DNA from: Pseudomonadota bacterium
GTDB lineage: Bacteria > Pseudomonadota > Alphaproteobacteria > Rhizobiales > Tepidamorphaceae
Direction of reading: 5' to 3'
Length of the DNA stretch: 7,408 bases
NCBI GenBank assembly: GCA_023435545.1
Contig: JAEYRQ010000042.1
Span: 1-7,408, forward strand
Of this stretch, positions 1 through 7,408 are shown piece by piece (position 1 is the first letter of the stretch; the number at the start of each line of letters is the position of its first letter). Made by a program: the position numbers and the translations under genes. The notes beneath the pieces are model-generated. The model saw nothing but the letters and a program-made list of their open reading frames with translations. It was not told the DNA's origin and did no database searches.

Positions 1-806
1 GCGGAGGGCATGGACCCGTTGGCCAGCGAACCGTGGCGGACGCGGAGACGGTTCTCGGCGAGGAATCCCCCGACCACGCCCGCGTCGACCGCACCAGTGC
101 GTTTCGCGTCTCCGCCGTGCTGCTGACGCTGTGGCTGGCGCCGGTCGCGGGTCTGGTCGTCGTCCTCGGCCCCGGCAACGTCTTCACCCAGATCGCCGGC
201 TTCTTCAGCGTCATGGCGGTGGTGACCTTCGGGGGCGCATATGCGGTGCTGGCCTATGTGGCGCAGGAGGCGGTGCAGAACTACGGCTGGCTGGCGCCGG
301 GCGAGATGCTGGACGGGCTGGGCATGGCCGAGACGACGCCCGGACCGCTGATCATGGTGACGCAGTTCGTCGGGTTCATGGGCGCCTTCCGCGATCCCGG
401 CGGCCTTCCTCCGCTCGTCGCCGGCACACTCGGCGGACTACTGACGACCTGGGTCACCTTCGCCCCCTGCTTCCTGTGGATCTTCCTCGGAGCACCGTTC
501 ATCGAGCGGCTGCGCCACAACCGGGTTCTCACGGCAGCGCTAACGGCGATCACGGCGGCCGTGGTCGGCGTCATCCTCAACCTCGCCGTCTGGTTCGGGC
601 TGCATGTGGTCTTCGGCGAGCTCGTCGAGGTGACCGCTTTCGGGTTGCGGCTCGACGTGCCGATCCTCGCCTCGATCGACTGGGCATCGGCCCTGCTCGT
701 CGCGGCGGCGATGCTGGCCGTGTTCCGCTTCCGCGCCGGGCCGGTCACAGTGCTCGCCGGCTGCGCCGCCGCCGGACTGGCGCTCTACCTGCTCACGCTG
801 ATCTGA
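1..806 (+). CDS. chrA: ChrA-type chromate transporter, C-terminal half (5' partial)
   Basis: Inner-membrane protein of the CHR family. Characterised members export chromate; others may move related oxyanions. The reading frame (codons from base 3) is open to the left edge, so the gene starts outside the window. A GTG at base 33 is probably internal: the stretch around it reads as a hydrophilic linker, as found between the two homologous CHR halves. Numbering from that GTG, the second CHR domain shows FGGAYAVL at 66-73, GWL at 85-87 and the signature ETTPGPLIM at 100-108. About six or seven hydrophobic segments follow, the last ending at the C-terminus (LYLLTLI). The stop is TGA at 804-806. 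The next gene converges on it, with 15 bp between the stops and no clear hairpin terminator. I see no frameshift or internal stop. Family assignment is firm; chromate as the true substrate is inferred from the family. Confidence 0.92.
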   Translation, partial: GGHGPVGQRTVADAETVLGEESPDHARVDRTSAFRVSAVLLTLWLAPVAGLVVVLGPGNVFTQIAGFFSVMAVVTFGGAYAVLAYVAQEAVQNYGWLAPGEMLDGLGMAETTPGPLIMVTQFVGFMGAFRDPGGLPPLVAGTLGGLLTTWVTFAPCFLWIFLGAPFIERLRHNRVLTAALTAITAAVVGVILNLAVWFGLHVVFGELVEVTAFGLRLDVPILASIDWASALLVAAAMLAVFRFRAGPVTVLAGCAAAGLALYLLTLI

Positions 807-821
807 CGAGTCTGTGAGGTC

Positions 822-1778
822 CTACAGCCGGTGTCGCTGCTGCCAGGCGGCATGGATCGCGCCTGCCGTCATCAGATCGAGATGGGCGCCGCCGCCGTTC
901 TTGTAGACGGTGATCTCCCCGGCCGAGCGGCGCGCCGCCCCGCCGCGGGCGGCGGCCGGGACGAGATCGAACAGGTCGGCGACCACATCCGTCTCTGCAA
1001 TTACTCCGGCGGCGAGCGGGATCTTCAGTTCGCCGATCTCGTGCAGCGTCGTCTCGCGGGCATCGACGAACAGCCGGCCGCGCCGCAGCACCTCGTCGTC
1101 CGCCTCGCGCATGTCGGGCGTGTAGGCGCCGACGAGGTCGACATGGGTGCCGGGCCTGAGCAATGCGCCTTTCACCAGCGGCTCCCGGCTCATGGTCGCG
1201 GTCGTTACGAGGTCCGCCTCGGGGACTGCGGAATCGATGCTGTCGGCGATCTCAATCCGCCGGCCGGTGTCGGCGAGGCGATCGGCCAGGGCTTCCGCCC
1301 GTCCGCGGCTGCGATTGGCGATGAGGATGCGTCGGATCGAGGGCCTGACCGCCAGATGCGCCCGGATCAGCGGCCCCGCCATGCTCCCGGCCCCCACCAT
1401 CGCCATTGTCTCGATGTCGGGGCGCGCCAGCAGGTCGGCGCCGAGGGCCGAGTCACCGGCGGTCTTCCAGGCGGTGATGGCCGCCCCGTCGATCACCGCC
1501 GTGACAAGGCCGGTCTCGCCGTCGAACAGCAGGAACTGTCCCTGCACCGCCGGCAGCGGCGGGTCGCGGTCGGGATTGGCGGGAAACACCGTCACCGCCT
1601 TCAGCCCCAGTGCGCCTCCCGGCTGCCAGGCGGCCCTGATCAGGAAGGCGGAGGCGCCGTCGCGCTGCAGCAGGTCGTCGATCTTCGGCCGGGCGCCGCG
1701 ATGCCCCTGCCTTAGCGCGGCGACCAGCGCCTGCCAGTCGAGGAGGTCGTGCACGGTGGGGGCGTCGATCAGGATCAT
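822..1778 (-). CDS. Ornithine cyclodeaminase/mu-crystallin family protein (probable NAD(P)-dependent ketimine/imino-acid reductase)
   Basis: Complete 318-residue cytosolic protein, close to the usual length of the family, which includes ornithine cyclodeaminase, mu-crystallin ketimine reductase, archaeal alanine dehydrogenase and pyrroline-2-carboxylate reductase. Visible motifs: LGLKAVTVFP around the conserved lysine K60; a Rossmann nucleotide-binding loop GAGSMA at 129-134; DLVGAYTPDMREADDE at 214-229; and a C-terminal EITVYKNGGGAHLDL at 288-302. In true ornithine cyclodeaminase the catalytic aspartate lies in a GGD-PGK-E motif. The aligned residue here is Y219, and the family's RTAA arginine is replaced by lysine (K105 in AWKTAGDSA). 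Ornithine cyclodeamination is therefore doubtful and a reductase role more likely. ATG at 1778 is chosen because MILID matches typical family N-termini. Extending to 1994 would add 72 low-complexity residues and overlap the divergent gene. No strong Shine-Dalgarno precedes the ATG. The substrate is unknown. Confidence 0.9.
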   Translation of the reverse strand: MILIDAPTVHDLLDWQALVAALRQGHRGARPKIDDLLQRDGASAFLIRAAWQPGGALGLKAVTVFPANPDRDPPLPAVQGQFLLFDGETGLVTAVIDGAAITAWKTAGDSALGADLLARPDIETMAMVGAGSMAGPLIRAHLAVRPSIRRILIANRSRGRAEALADRLADTGRRIEIADSIDSAVPEADLVTTATMSREPLVKGALLRPGTHVDLVGAYTPDMREADDEVLRRGRLFVDARETTLHEIGELKIPLAAGVIAETDVVADLFDLVPAAARGGAARRSAGEITVYKNGGGAHLDLMTAGAIHAAWQQRHRL

Positions 1779-1936
1779 GTCGGGTCCGTCGGGGCTGGTG
1801 GGTGAAATGAACGCGAAACAAACCCACGATATGCCCGGCCCGCCTGCACTGCCACCTCCCGCAACGCGATGGACGCGGCGGAAGGCAGGAGTCAGAATGC
1901 GCCGATACGGGCCCGAGATGGCCCAGGGAGGGTGAG
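1779..1936. promoter_or_regulatory. Divergent intergenic region
   Basis: This 158-bp spacer separates the start of the minus-strand reductase-like gene from the plus-strand macroglobulin gene, so promoters for both should lie here. The most AT-rich part is about 1803-1832 and is the likeliest place for promoter elements. I cannot identify a convincing -35/-10 pair on either strand. An 8-base GC palindrome (CGGGCCCG, 1908-1915) is present but is weak evidence in such GC-rich DNA. The regulatory role is inferred only from gene orientation. Confidence 0.45.
1925..1932 (+). promoter_or_regulatory. Ribosome binding site of the macroglobulin gene
   Basis: AGGGAGGG lies 4 bases before the ATG at 1937, a good purine-rich Shine-Dalgarno match at slightly short spacing. 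It supports that ATG as the start, and the codons that follow encode a clear signal peptide. Confidence 0.75.
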
Positions 1937-2014
1937 ATGTCGTTGCGTCGCGTGGTTTTCGGGTCCTTCTTCCTTCTGTTCGGTGCGGCCACACTTGTAC
2001 CTGTCGCCGATGCC
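1937..2014 (+). other. Sec-type signal peptide of the macroglobulin
   Basis: Residues 1-26 start MSLRR, giving a positive N-region. A hydrophobic core follows (VVFGSFFLLFGAATLV), then a cleavage site after A-D-A. No cysteine follows the cleavage site, so this is a signal peptidase I substrate rather than a lipoprotein. Confidence 0.85.
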
Positions 2015-5000
2015 CAGCAAAGCCGTGTCGAGCGGCGCATCGTCACCATCGAGGATTCCGACTACTACGGGCACGACTACCAGACGTTGCGCGACGTGCC
2101 GCTGGCCCAGTGCGAGCAGGCCTGCATCGACGACGAGACCTGCCACGCCTTCACCTACAATCGCAGCGCCGGCTGGTGCTTCCTGAAATCGGATGTCGGG
2201 GAGCTGAAGAGCTTCTCCGGCGCGATCGCCGGGCGGATCAACGAGGTGACGGTCCGCGTCGAGACGTTGCCCCCCGCCGACCTCGGCTTCGTGCTGGAAT
2301 GGATCCTCGCTGATGCCACGACCTTCGCCGCGCGGCTGCGTTCCGCGCCGGTGCCTCAGGGCGAGACCGCCCGCTCGCTGATCGCGGAGGCTCGCCAGGC
2401 GCGCGGCGCTGGCGATCCGGAGGCGGCCGCCGATCTGTTCCGCCGTGCGGTGCCGCTCGCCCCCAACGATCCGCTCGTGTTTGCGAGCCTGGCGCGCGCG
2501 CTGCTGGAGATGTCGCCGAGCGATCAGGACCGTTACCGCATCAACAGCGAGGCGGTCTGGGCCGCCATCACGGCCGTCCGCGAGTCCCAGGACCGCGCCA
2601 CCCGCGCCGACGCTTACGACGTGCTCGCCTACGCGCTCGAGCGCCAGCAGCGTTACCGGCCGGCGCTCGAGGCCTACAAGGCGAGCCTCGCGCTGGTCGA
2701 TTCGCAGGTCGTGCGCGCCGCCTACAATGATCTGCGGCAGTCGCACGGCTTCCGCGTGGTCGACTACACCATCGATTCCGACGCCGCCAATCCGCGCATC
2801 TGCGTGCAGTTCTCCGAGCAGTTGCAGGTTGGTCGCATCGACTTCACCCCGTTCGTGACGCTCGACGGCGGCACGCCGCCTGCCGTGACCGCGGAGGGCG
2901 AGCAGCTCTGCGTCGACGGCGTGCGCCACGGCGAGCGTTACCGGCTTGCGGTGCGGCCCGGTGTCCCCTCGGTGGTAGACGAGGAGACAGAGACCGCCTC
3001 CAACTTCCAGATCTACGTTCCCGACCGCGATCCGGGTGTCCGTTTCGCCGGCCGCAGCTTCGTCCTGCCGCGCGTCGGGGCGAAGGGCGTGCCCGCCGTC
3101 ACGGTGAACACCGATGCGATCGAGATCGAACTCTACCGGATCGGCTCGCGCGGCCTGACGAATGTCGTGGGCGAGGGGCCGTTTCTGCGCCAGCTCGACA
3201 ACTGGGATGCCGAGCGCATCGCCGACGAGACCGGCGAGAAGATCTGGAGCGGCTCGCTCGAGGTCCGCAACGAACTGAACCGCGACGTCACCACCCTGTT
3301 CCCGATCGACGAGGCGCTGCCCGAACGCCGCCCCGGCGTCTACGTGATGACCGCCAAGGCGGTCGGGGCGAAGCAGGACTACTGGGAGCCCTCCGCCACC
3401 CAGTGGTTCATCGTCTCCGACGTTGGCCTCACCACGCTGATGGGGCAGGAAGGACTTCACGTCTTTGCCCGGTCGCTGGAGACCGCCGCCCCGCTCCAGG
3501 GCGTCACGCTGCAGCTCCTGGCGCGCAACAACGAGGTGCTCGGCCAGGCGACGACGGATGCCGACGGCCACGCCCGTCTCGCCGCCGGCCTCACCCGCGG
3601 CACCGGCGGCATGGCGCCTGGCGTGCTGACCGCCGAGCATGGCGGGCTAGACTTCACCTTCGTCGACATGACCCGCTCGGGCTTCGACCTCACCGATCGC
3701 GGCGTCGCCGGCCGCGAGGCCCCCGGACCGCTCGACGTGTTCCTCTACACCGAGCGCGGCGTTTACCGGCCCGGCGAGACGGTCAACCTGACCGCGCTGG
3801 TGCGCGACGACACCGCCGAGGCGGTGGCCGGCCTGCCGCTGACGCTGATCGTCACCCGGCCGGACGGGGTCGAGGACCGGCGCCTGGTCGGGCGCGACGA
3901 CGCGGAGGGCGGACATCTCTTCGCCCTGCCGATGATCGGCGGCGCGATGCGCGGCTCCTGGACGGCCGCCGCCTATTCCGATCCCAAGGGCCAGCCGATC
4001 GCCTCGATCGACTTCCTCGTCGAGGATTTCGTGCCGGACAGGATCGAGTTCGACCTGACCACGGCGGCGACCATGCTTCCGGTGTCCGAGCCGGTCGAGG
4101 CCGAGGTCGACGGCCGCTTCCTCTATGGTGTGCCCGCCGCCGACCTGCGGCTCGAGGGCGACATCATCGTCTCGCCCACCTCGGAGCTGCCGGCCTGGCC
4201 GGGCTATCGCTTCGGACTGGCCGATGAGGACGTGACACCGGTCCGCGAGCCGATCTACGACCTGCCGCGCACCGATGCCGACGGCAAGGCGAGTTTCCCG
4301 GTCCTCGCTCCGGCTCTGCCGGAATCGACGCGGCCGCTGAAGGCGCGCATCGACATCCGGATGCGCGAAGGCGGCGGGCGCGCGGTCGAGCGGAGCCTCG
4401 ATCTTCCGATCGAGACCGGCATGCCGATGCTCGGCGTGCGTCCGCTGTTCGCCGACGACACGGTGCCGGAGCGTTCCATGGCCGCCTTCGACGTCATCGC
4501 GCTCGACCCGTCCGGCAGCCGGACCGCCGAGCGCGGCGTGCGCTGGGAACTGCTGCGCGTTGAACGGAACTTCCAGTGGTACCGGCTCGATGGCAGCTGG
4601 ACCTATGACGCTGTGACCTACACCTCGCGCGTCGCCGACGGACGCATCGACCTCACGGCCGACCAGCCGGCCCGGCTGACGGCCGACGTCGACTGGGGTC
4701 GCTACCGGCTGGACGTGACGTCCTCAGATCCCGACGGTCCCGTCACCAGCATCGACTTTACCGCCGGCTGGTATGTCGAGGCAAGCGACGCCGACAGCCC
4801 CGACTCCGTCGAACTGACCCTGGACAAGCCCACCTACCGGGTCGGCGAAACCGTCCGTGTCACCATCGCGCCGCGCATCGCCGGCACCGCAATCGTCGCG
4901 GTGGTCGGCGAGACGGTGCTGGCGAGCCGCGAGGTGACGGTCGGCGAGGAAGGCGGCACGGTCGAACTGACTGTCAACGAGAGCTGGTCGCCTGGTGCCT

Positions 5001-7408
5001 ACGTGACCGCGACGGTCCTGCGCCCGATGGGCGAGAACGCCTCGCACATGCCGGCGCGCGCCGTCGGCCTCGCCTGGCTCGAGGTCGACATGTCCGACCG
5101 GACGCTGTCGGTCGATCTCGACCTGCCCGAGGTCGTGCGTCCGCGCGGCGAGATGTCGGTGCCGCTGTCGGTCGCGGGGCTTTCGCCCGGCGAGCAGGCC
5201 TATCTCACGGTCGCGGCCGTCGATGTCGGTATCCTCAACCTGACCGGCTACGAGCCGCCGGCGCCGGAGACCTGGTATTACGGCCAGCGCAAGCTCGCCA
5301 TGGAGATGCGTGACATCTACGGCGCCCTGATCGACGGGCTGTCCGGCGATGTCGGGCGGCTGCGCCCCGGCGGCGGTGAAGGCGCCGCGCTCGAGGGGGC
5401 CCCGCCCACCCAGGAGCCCGTCTCGCTGTTCTCCGGCCTGGTGACGGCGGACGCCGACGGCCGCGCGACCGTCACCTTCGACATCCCCGAGTTCGACGGA
5501 ACGCTTAGGGTGATGGCGGTCGCCTGGACGAAAGACAGCGTCGGCCACGGCGTCGGCGACGTCATCGTCCGCGATCCGGTGGTGATGATCTCGAGCCTGC
5601 CGCGCTTCCTTGCGCCGGGGGATCAGTCGCGGCTGCGCATCGACCTCGACAACACCGACGGTCCGGCAGGCGCTTATGTCCTGTCGGTCGCCAGCGAAGG
5701 CTCCGTCGCGGCCGGCACGCCGGAACCGGCCACCATGCTGCAGCTCGCCGAAAAGCAGAAGGCGGCGGCCTCCGTGCCTCTGACCGGGACGCGCATCGGC
5801 CAGGACCGGCTCACGGTGCGGCTTGCCCACGAGAGCGGGCTCGAGATCACCCAGGACCTCAATATCGGGGTCAGGGGCGCGGAGCCGCCGTTCAGCGAGC
5901 GCCGGCTGGTCAGCCTGGCGCCCGGCGCCAGCCTGATCCTCGATGGCACGCTGGTTGCCGACCGGATTCCCGGCAGCGGCTTCGTCAGCCTGTCGATCAC
6001 CCGGGCCGGCGCGCTCGATGTCCCCTCGATCATGGCCGCGCTCGACCGCTATCCTTATGGCTGCGCCGAGCAACTGACCAGCCGCGGCATGCCGCTGCTC
6101 TATTTGTCCTCGGTCGCCCGCGACCTCGGCCTCGGCACCGAGCCCGAATTGCGCGAGCGCATCGACAAGGCGATCAGCAACGTCCTGGCCAAGCAGTCCT
6201 CGAGCGGCGGCTTCGGCCTGTGGGGTCCCTCGGGCGGCGGCGATCTGTGGCTCGATGCCTACGTCACCGAGTTCCTGACCCGCGCCCGCGAGCAGGGCCA
6301 CGCCGTGCCGGACCTCGCCTTCGGCCAGGCGCTGGACAATCTGTCCAACATGCTGGGCTTCTCGACCGACGTCGAGAAGGAAGGCGCCCAGATCGCCTAT
6401 GCGCTCTACGTGCTCTCGCGCAACAAGCGGGCGGCGATTTCGGACCTGCGCTATTACGCCGACACGCGGATCGCAGACTTCCCGACGGCGTTGTCGAAGG
6501 CCCAGATCGGCGCGGCGCTGGCGCTCTATGGCGAAGCCGAGCGGGCACGCAGGGCCTTCGCCGCCGCGCTGGAGAACCTCGAAGGCGCCGCGGCGGGGTC
6601 CTACCGCTCCGACTACGGCTCGCGCCTGCGTGACGGTGCCGCCACCTTGACGCTGGTCGCGGAAAGCGGCGTCGGCGACGCACCGATCCCGGCGCTGTTG
6701 CAGATCGTCGACACCGAGCGCGACGGTCGCCGTTACACCAGCACCCAGGAGGACGGCTGGATGCTGATGGCGGCGCACGCGCTCATCGCCGAATCCGGGA
6801 CGATGCGGCTCGACGTCGACGGCGAGGCGGTCGAGGGCAACCTCATGCGCCGCTACTCGGGCGAGCGGCTGGACGGGCGGCCGGTGAGCATCCGCAATAC
6901 CTCCGACCAGGCGGTGACGGCTGTCCTCACCACCACCGGCATTCCCGAGGTCTCGCGCGGCCCCGAAGCCAACGGCTTCGAGATCCGCCGCACCTACTAC
7001 GACATGAATGGCGACCAGGTGCCGGTTGCCGAGGTCGCGCAGAACGACCGCTTCGTCGTGGTGATCGAGGTCACCGAGAACAGCGACTGGCCGAGCAAGG
7101 TGCTGGTGGTCGACATGCTTCCGGCCGGCTTCGAGATCGACAATCCGAACCTCGTCGGTTCGGCCGATCTCGCGGGCTTCGGCTGGCTGCCGGAGAACGT
7201 CAACCCGGCGCATGTGGAGTTCCGCGACGACCGCTTCGTCGCAGCCTTCGAGCGCGACGGGCGCGGCGACAGGGACTTCTCGCTGGCCTACGTGGTGCGT
7301 GCGGTCTCGCCCGGCAGCTTCGTCCATCCGCCGGTGCACGTGGAGGACATGTATCGTCCCTACCTGACCGCGCGCGGCGAGACCGGCCGCATCGAGGTCC
7401 TGGGTCCG
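1937..7408 (+). CDS. Alpha-2-macroglobulin family protein with PAN-like domain and intact thioester (3' partial)
   Basis: Large periplasmic protease-trap protein of the bacterial alpha-2-macroglobulin family. Cleavage of a bait segment by an attacking protease is expected to trigger collapse and covalent capture through an internal thioester. The frame runs 1824 codons without a stop to the right edge. Order by residue: signal peptide 1-26 (cleavage after ADA, no lipobox cysteine); four-cysteine PAN/Apple-like domain about 40-100; TPR-like helices about 144-257; N-terminal macroglobulin domains from about 271; MG2-type domain from 597 (GPLDVFLYTERGVYRPGE); bait-region domain from about 956; bait segment about 1129-1161; A2M domain from about 1163; thioester C1376-Q1379 in YPYGCAEQ; helical thioester domain with SGGFGLWG at 1423-1430; MG10-like domain about 1680 onward. 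The ending VEDMYRPYLTARGETGRIEV resembles the C-terminus of relatives, so few codons should be missing. It exceeds E. coli YfhM (about 1650 residues) mainly through its N-terminal additions. Lacking a lipobox, it is probably soluble in the periplasm, unlike lipoprotein YfhM. Confidence 0.95.
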   Translation, partial: MSLRRVVFGSFFLLFGAATLVPVADAQQSRVERRIVTIEDSDYYGHDYQTLRDVPLAQCEQACIDDETCHAFTYNRSAGWCFLKSDVGELKSFSGAIAGRINEVTVRVETLPPADLGFVLEWILADATTFAARLRSAPVPQGETARSLIAEARQARGAGDPEAAADLFRRAVPLAPNDPLVFASLARALLEMSPSDQDRYRINSEAVWAAITAVRESQDRATRADAYDVLAYALERQQRYRPALEAYKASLALVDSQVVRAAYNDLRQSHGFRVVDYTIDSDAANPRICVQFSEQLQVGRIDFTPFVTLDGGTPPAVTAEGEQLCVDGVRHGERYRLAVRPGVPSVVDEETETASNFQIYVPDRDPGVRFAGRSFVLPRVGAKGVPAVTVNTDAIEIELYRIGSRGLTNVVGEGPFLRQLDNWDAERIADETGEKIWSGSLEVRNELNRDVTTLFPIDEALPERRPGVYVMTAKAVGAKQDYWEPSATQWFIVSDVGLTTLMGQEGLHVFARSLETAAPLQGVTLQLLARNNEVLGQATTDADGHARLAAGLTRGTGGMAPGVLTAEHGGLDFTFVDMTRSGFDLTDRGVAGREAPGPLDVFLYTERGVYRPGETVNLTALVRDDTAEAVAGLPLTLIVTRPDGVEDRRLVGRDDAEGGHLFALPMIGGAMRGSWTAAAYSDPKGQPIASIDFLVEDFVPDRIEFDLTTAATMLPVSEPVEAEVDGRFLYGVPAADLRLEGDIIVSPTSELPAWPGYRFGLADEDVTPVREPIYDLPRTDADGKASFPVLAPALPESTRPLKARIDIRMREGGGRAVERSLDLPIETGMPMLGVRPLFADDTVPERSMAAFDVIALDPSGSRTAERGVRWELLRVERNFQWYRLDGSWTYDAVTYTSRVADGRIDLTADQPARLTADVDWGRYRLDVTSSDPDGPVTSIDFTAGWYVEASDADSPDSVELTLDKPTYRVGETVRVTIAPRIAGTAIVAVVGETVLASREVTVGEEGGTVELTVNESWSPGAYVTATVLRPMGENASHMPARAVGLAWLEVDMSDRTLSVDLDLPEVVRPRGEMSVPLSVAGLSPGEQAYLTVAAVDVGILNLTGYEPPAPETWYYGQRKLAMEMRDIYGALIDGLSGDVGRLRPGGGEGAALEGAPPTQEPVSLFSGLVTADADGRATVTFDIPEFDGTLRVMAVAWTKDSVGHGVGDVIVRDPVVMISSLPRFLAPGDQSRLRIDLDNTDGPAGAYVLSVASEGSVAAGTPEPATMLQLAEKQKAAASVPLTGTRIGQDRLTVRLAHESGLEITQDLNIGVRGAEPPFSERRLVSLAPGASLILDGTLVADRIPGSGFVSLSITRAGALDVPSIMAALDRYPYGCAEQLTSRGMPLLYLSSVARDLGLGTEPELRERIDKAISNVLAKQSSSGGFGLWGPSGGGDLWLDAYVTEFLTRAREQGHAVPDLAFGQALDNLSNMLGFSTDVEKEGAQIAYALYVLSRNKRAAISDLRYYADTRIADFPTALSKAQIGAALALYGEAERARRAFAAALENLEGAAAGSYRSDYGSRLRDGAATLTLVAESGVGDAPIPALLQIVDTERDGRRYTSTQEDGWMLMAAHALIAESGTMRLDVDGEAVEGNLMRRYSGERLDGRPVSIRNTSDQAVTAVLTTTGIPEVSRGPEANGFEIRRTYYDMNGDQVPVAEVAQNDRFVVVIEVTENSDWPSKVLVVDMLPAGFEIDNPNLVGSADLAGFGWLPENVNPAHVEFRDDRFVAAFERDGRGDRDFSLAYVVRAVSPGSFVHPPVHVEDMYRPYLTARGETGRIEVLGP
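2054..2236 (+). other. PAN/Apple-like four-cysteine domain of the macroglobulin
   Basis: Residues about 40-100 hold cysteines C59, C63, C69 and C81 in the pattern C-x3-C-x5-C-x11-C. CHAFTYN follows the classic 'C-x-A-F-x-Y' PAN signature and GWCFLKS the 'C-x-L-K' one. PAN domains usually bind proteins or carbohydrates and are held by disulfides, which fits a periplasmic location. The binding partner here is unknown. Confidence 0.8.
5321..5419 (+). other. Predicted bait segment of the macroglobulin
   Basis: Residues about 1129-1161 join the bait-region domain to the A2M domain. The segment is rich in Gly, Pro and Ala (LRPGGGEGAALEGAPPTQEP) and looks flexible. It contains an arginine (R1141-L-R1143) usable by trypsin-like proteases. 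Placement rests on domain order and composition in relatives; no cleavage site can be proven from sequence. Confidence 0.6.
6062..6073 (+). other. Thioester motif CAEQ of the macroglobulin
   Basis: Codons 1376-1379 encode C-A-E-Q within DRYPYGCAEQLTSRG, matching the C-x-E-Q consensus of thioester proteins (GCGEQ in human C3 and A2M). In such proteins the Cys and Gln side chains form the reactive bond. Paralogous bacterial macroglobulins such as YfaS and MagD lack it, so this one belongs to the thioester-bearing, covalently trapping class. Confidence 0.9.

Noticed and set aside
807..821. Possible shared terminator between the convergent chrA and reductase-like genes
   Set aside because: The gap is 15 bp, and I see no stable stem-loop with a T-run on either strand there.
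1908..1915. CGGGCCCG palindrome upstream of the macroglobulin gene as an operator
   Set aside because: An 8-base all-G/C palindrome is expected often by chance in this composition; no second copy or longer dyad supports it.
831..1935. Plus-strand open frames (831-1715 and 1147-1935) across the minus-strand gene
   Set aside because: They are complements of a well-supported gene with Rossmann and family motifs, and their translations are Arg/Ala/Pro-rich with no domain.
1779..1994. Upstream extension of the minus-strand reductase-like gene to an ATG at 1994
   Set aside because: The added 72 residues do not resemble the family N-terminus and would overlap the start and signal peptide of the divergent gene. 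ATG at 1778 gives the usual length and a typical first strand.
1892..3640. 582-codon open frame on the minus strand
   Set aside because: Same kind of antisense shadow. It overlaps the N-terminal third of the macroglobulin and shows no domain or plausible protein composition.
4724..7339. 871-codon open frame on the minus strand, opposite the macroglobulin gene
   Set aside because: Its translation is a low-complexity mix rich in Arg, His, Asp, Gly and Ala with no recognisable domain. It mirrors the codon bias of the real plus-strand gene, whose domains are unmistakable. Long antisense frames are common in GC-rich coding DNA.

Overview
The window reads as ordinary chromosome of a high-GC Gram-negative bacterium, most likely an alphaproteobacterium of the Rhizobiales/Hyphomicrobiales type. 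This rests on strong G/C bias at third codon positions, dense coding, and the style of the three encoded proteins, especially the periplasmic alpha-2-macroglobulin with an N-terminal PAN-like domain. Taxonomy is inferred from resemblance, not from a marker gene.

Layout: (1) bases 1-806, plus strand: the C-terminal half of a ChrA-type chromate transporter, cut by the left edge. (2) bases 822-1778, minus strand: a complete 318-residue ornithine cyclodeaminase/mu-crystallin family protein, convergent with chrA across 15 bp. Its active-site region departs from true ornithine cyclodeaminase. (3) bases 1779-1936: a 158-bp intergenic region between divergent genes, with a good ribosome binding site at its right end. 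(4) bases 1937-7408, plus strand: a very large bacterial alpha-2-macroglobulin, 1824 codons in frame without a stop up to the right edge. It has a signal peptide, a four-cysteine PAN/Apple-like domain, a TPR-like helical segment, macroglobulin domains, a Gly/Pro-rich bait segment, an intact thioester motif (GCAEQ) and a C-terminal MG10-like domain. Its sequence looks nearly finished at the window end.

The three genes do not form one operon, since their orientations are plus, minus, plus, and I see no shared pathway. The macroglobulin is expected to act in the periplasm as a protease trap. In many proteobacteria such genes sit next to pbpC (penicillin-binding protein 1C), which could lie just past the right edge. 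I found no tRNA, rRNA, CRISPR, insertion sequence or phage feature, and nothing convincing as a wholly new system. The most interesting items are the domain and cysteine layout of the macroglobulin and the altered catalytic positions of the ornithine cyclodeaminase homologue.
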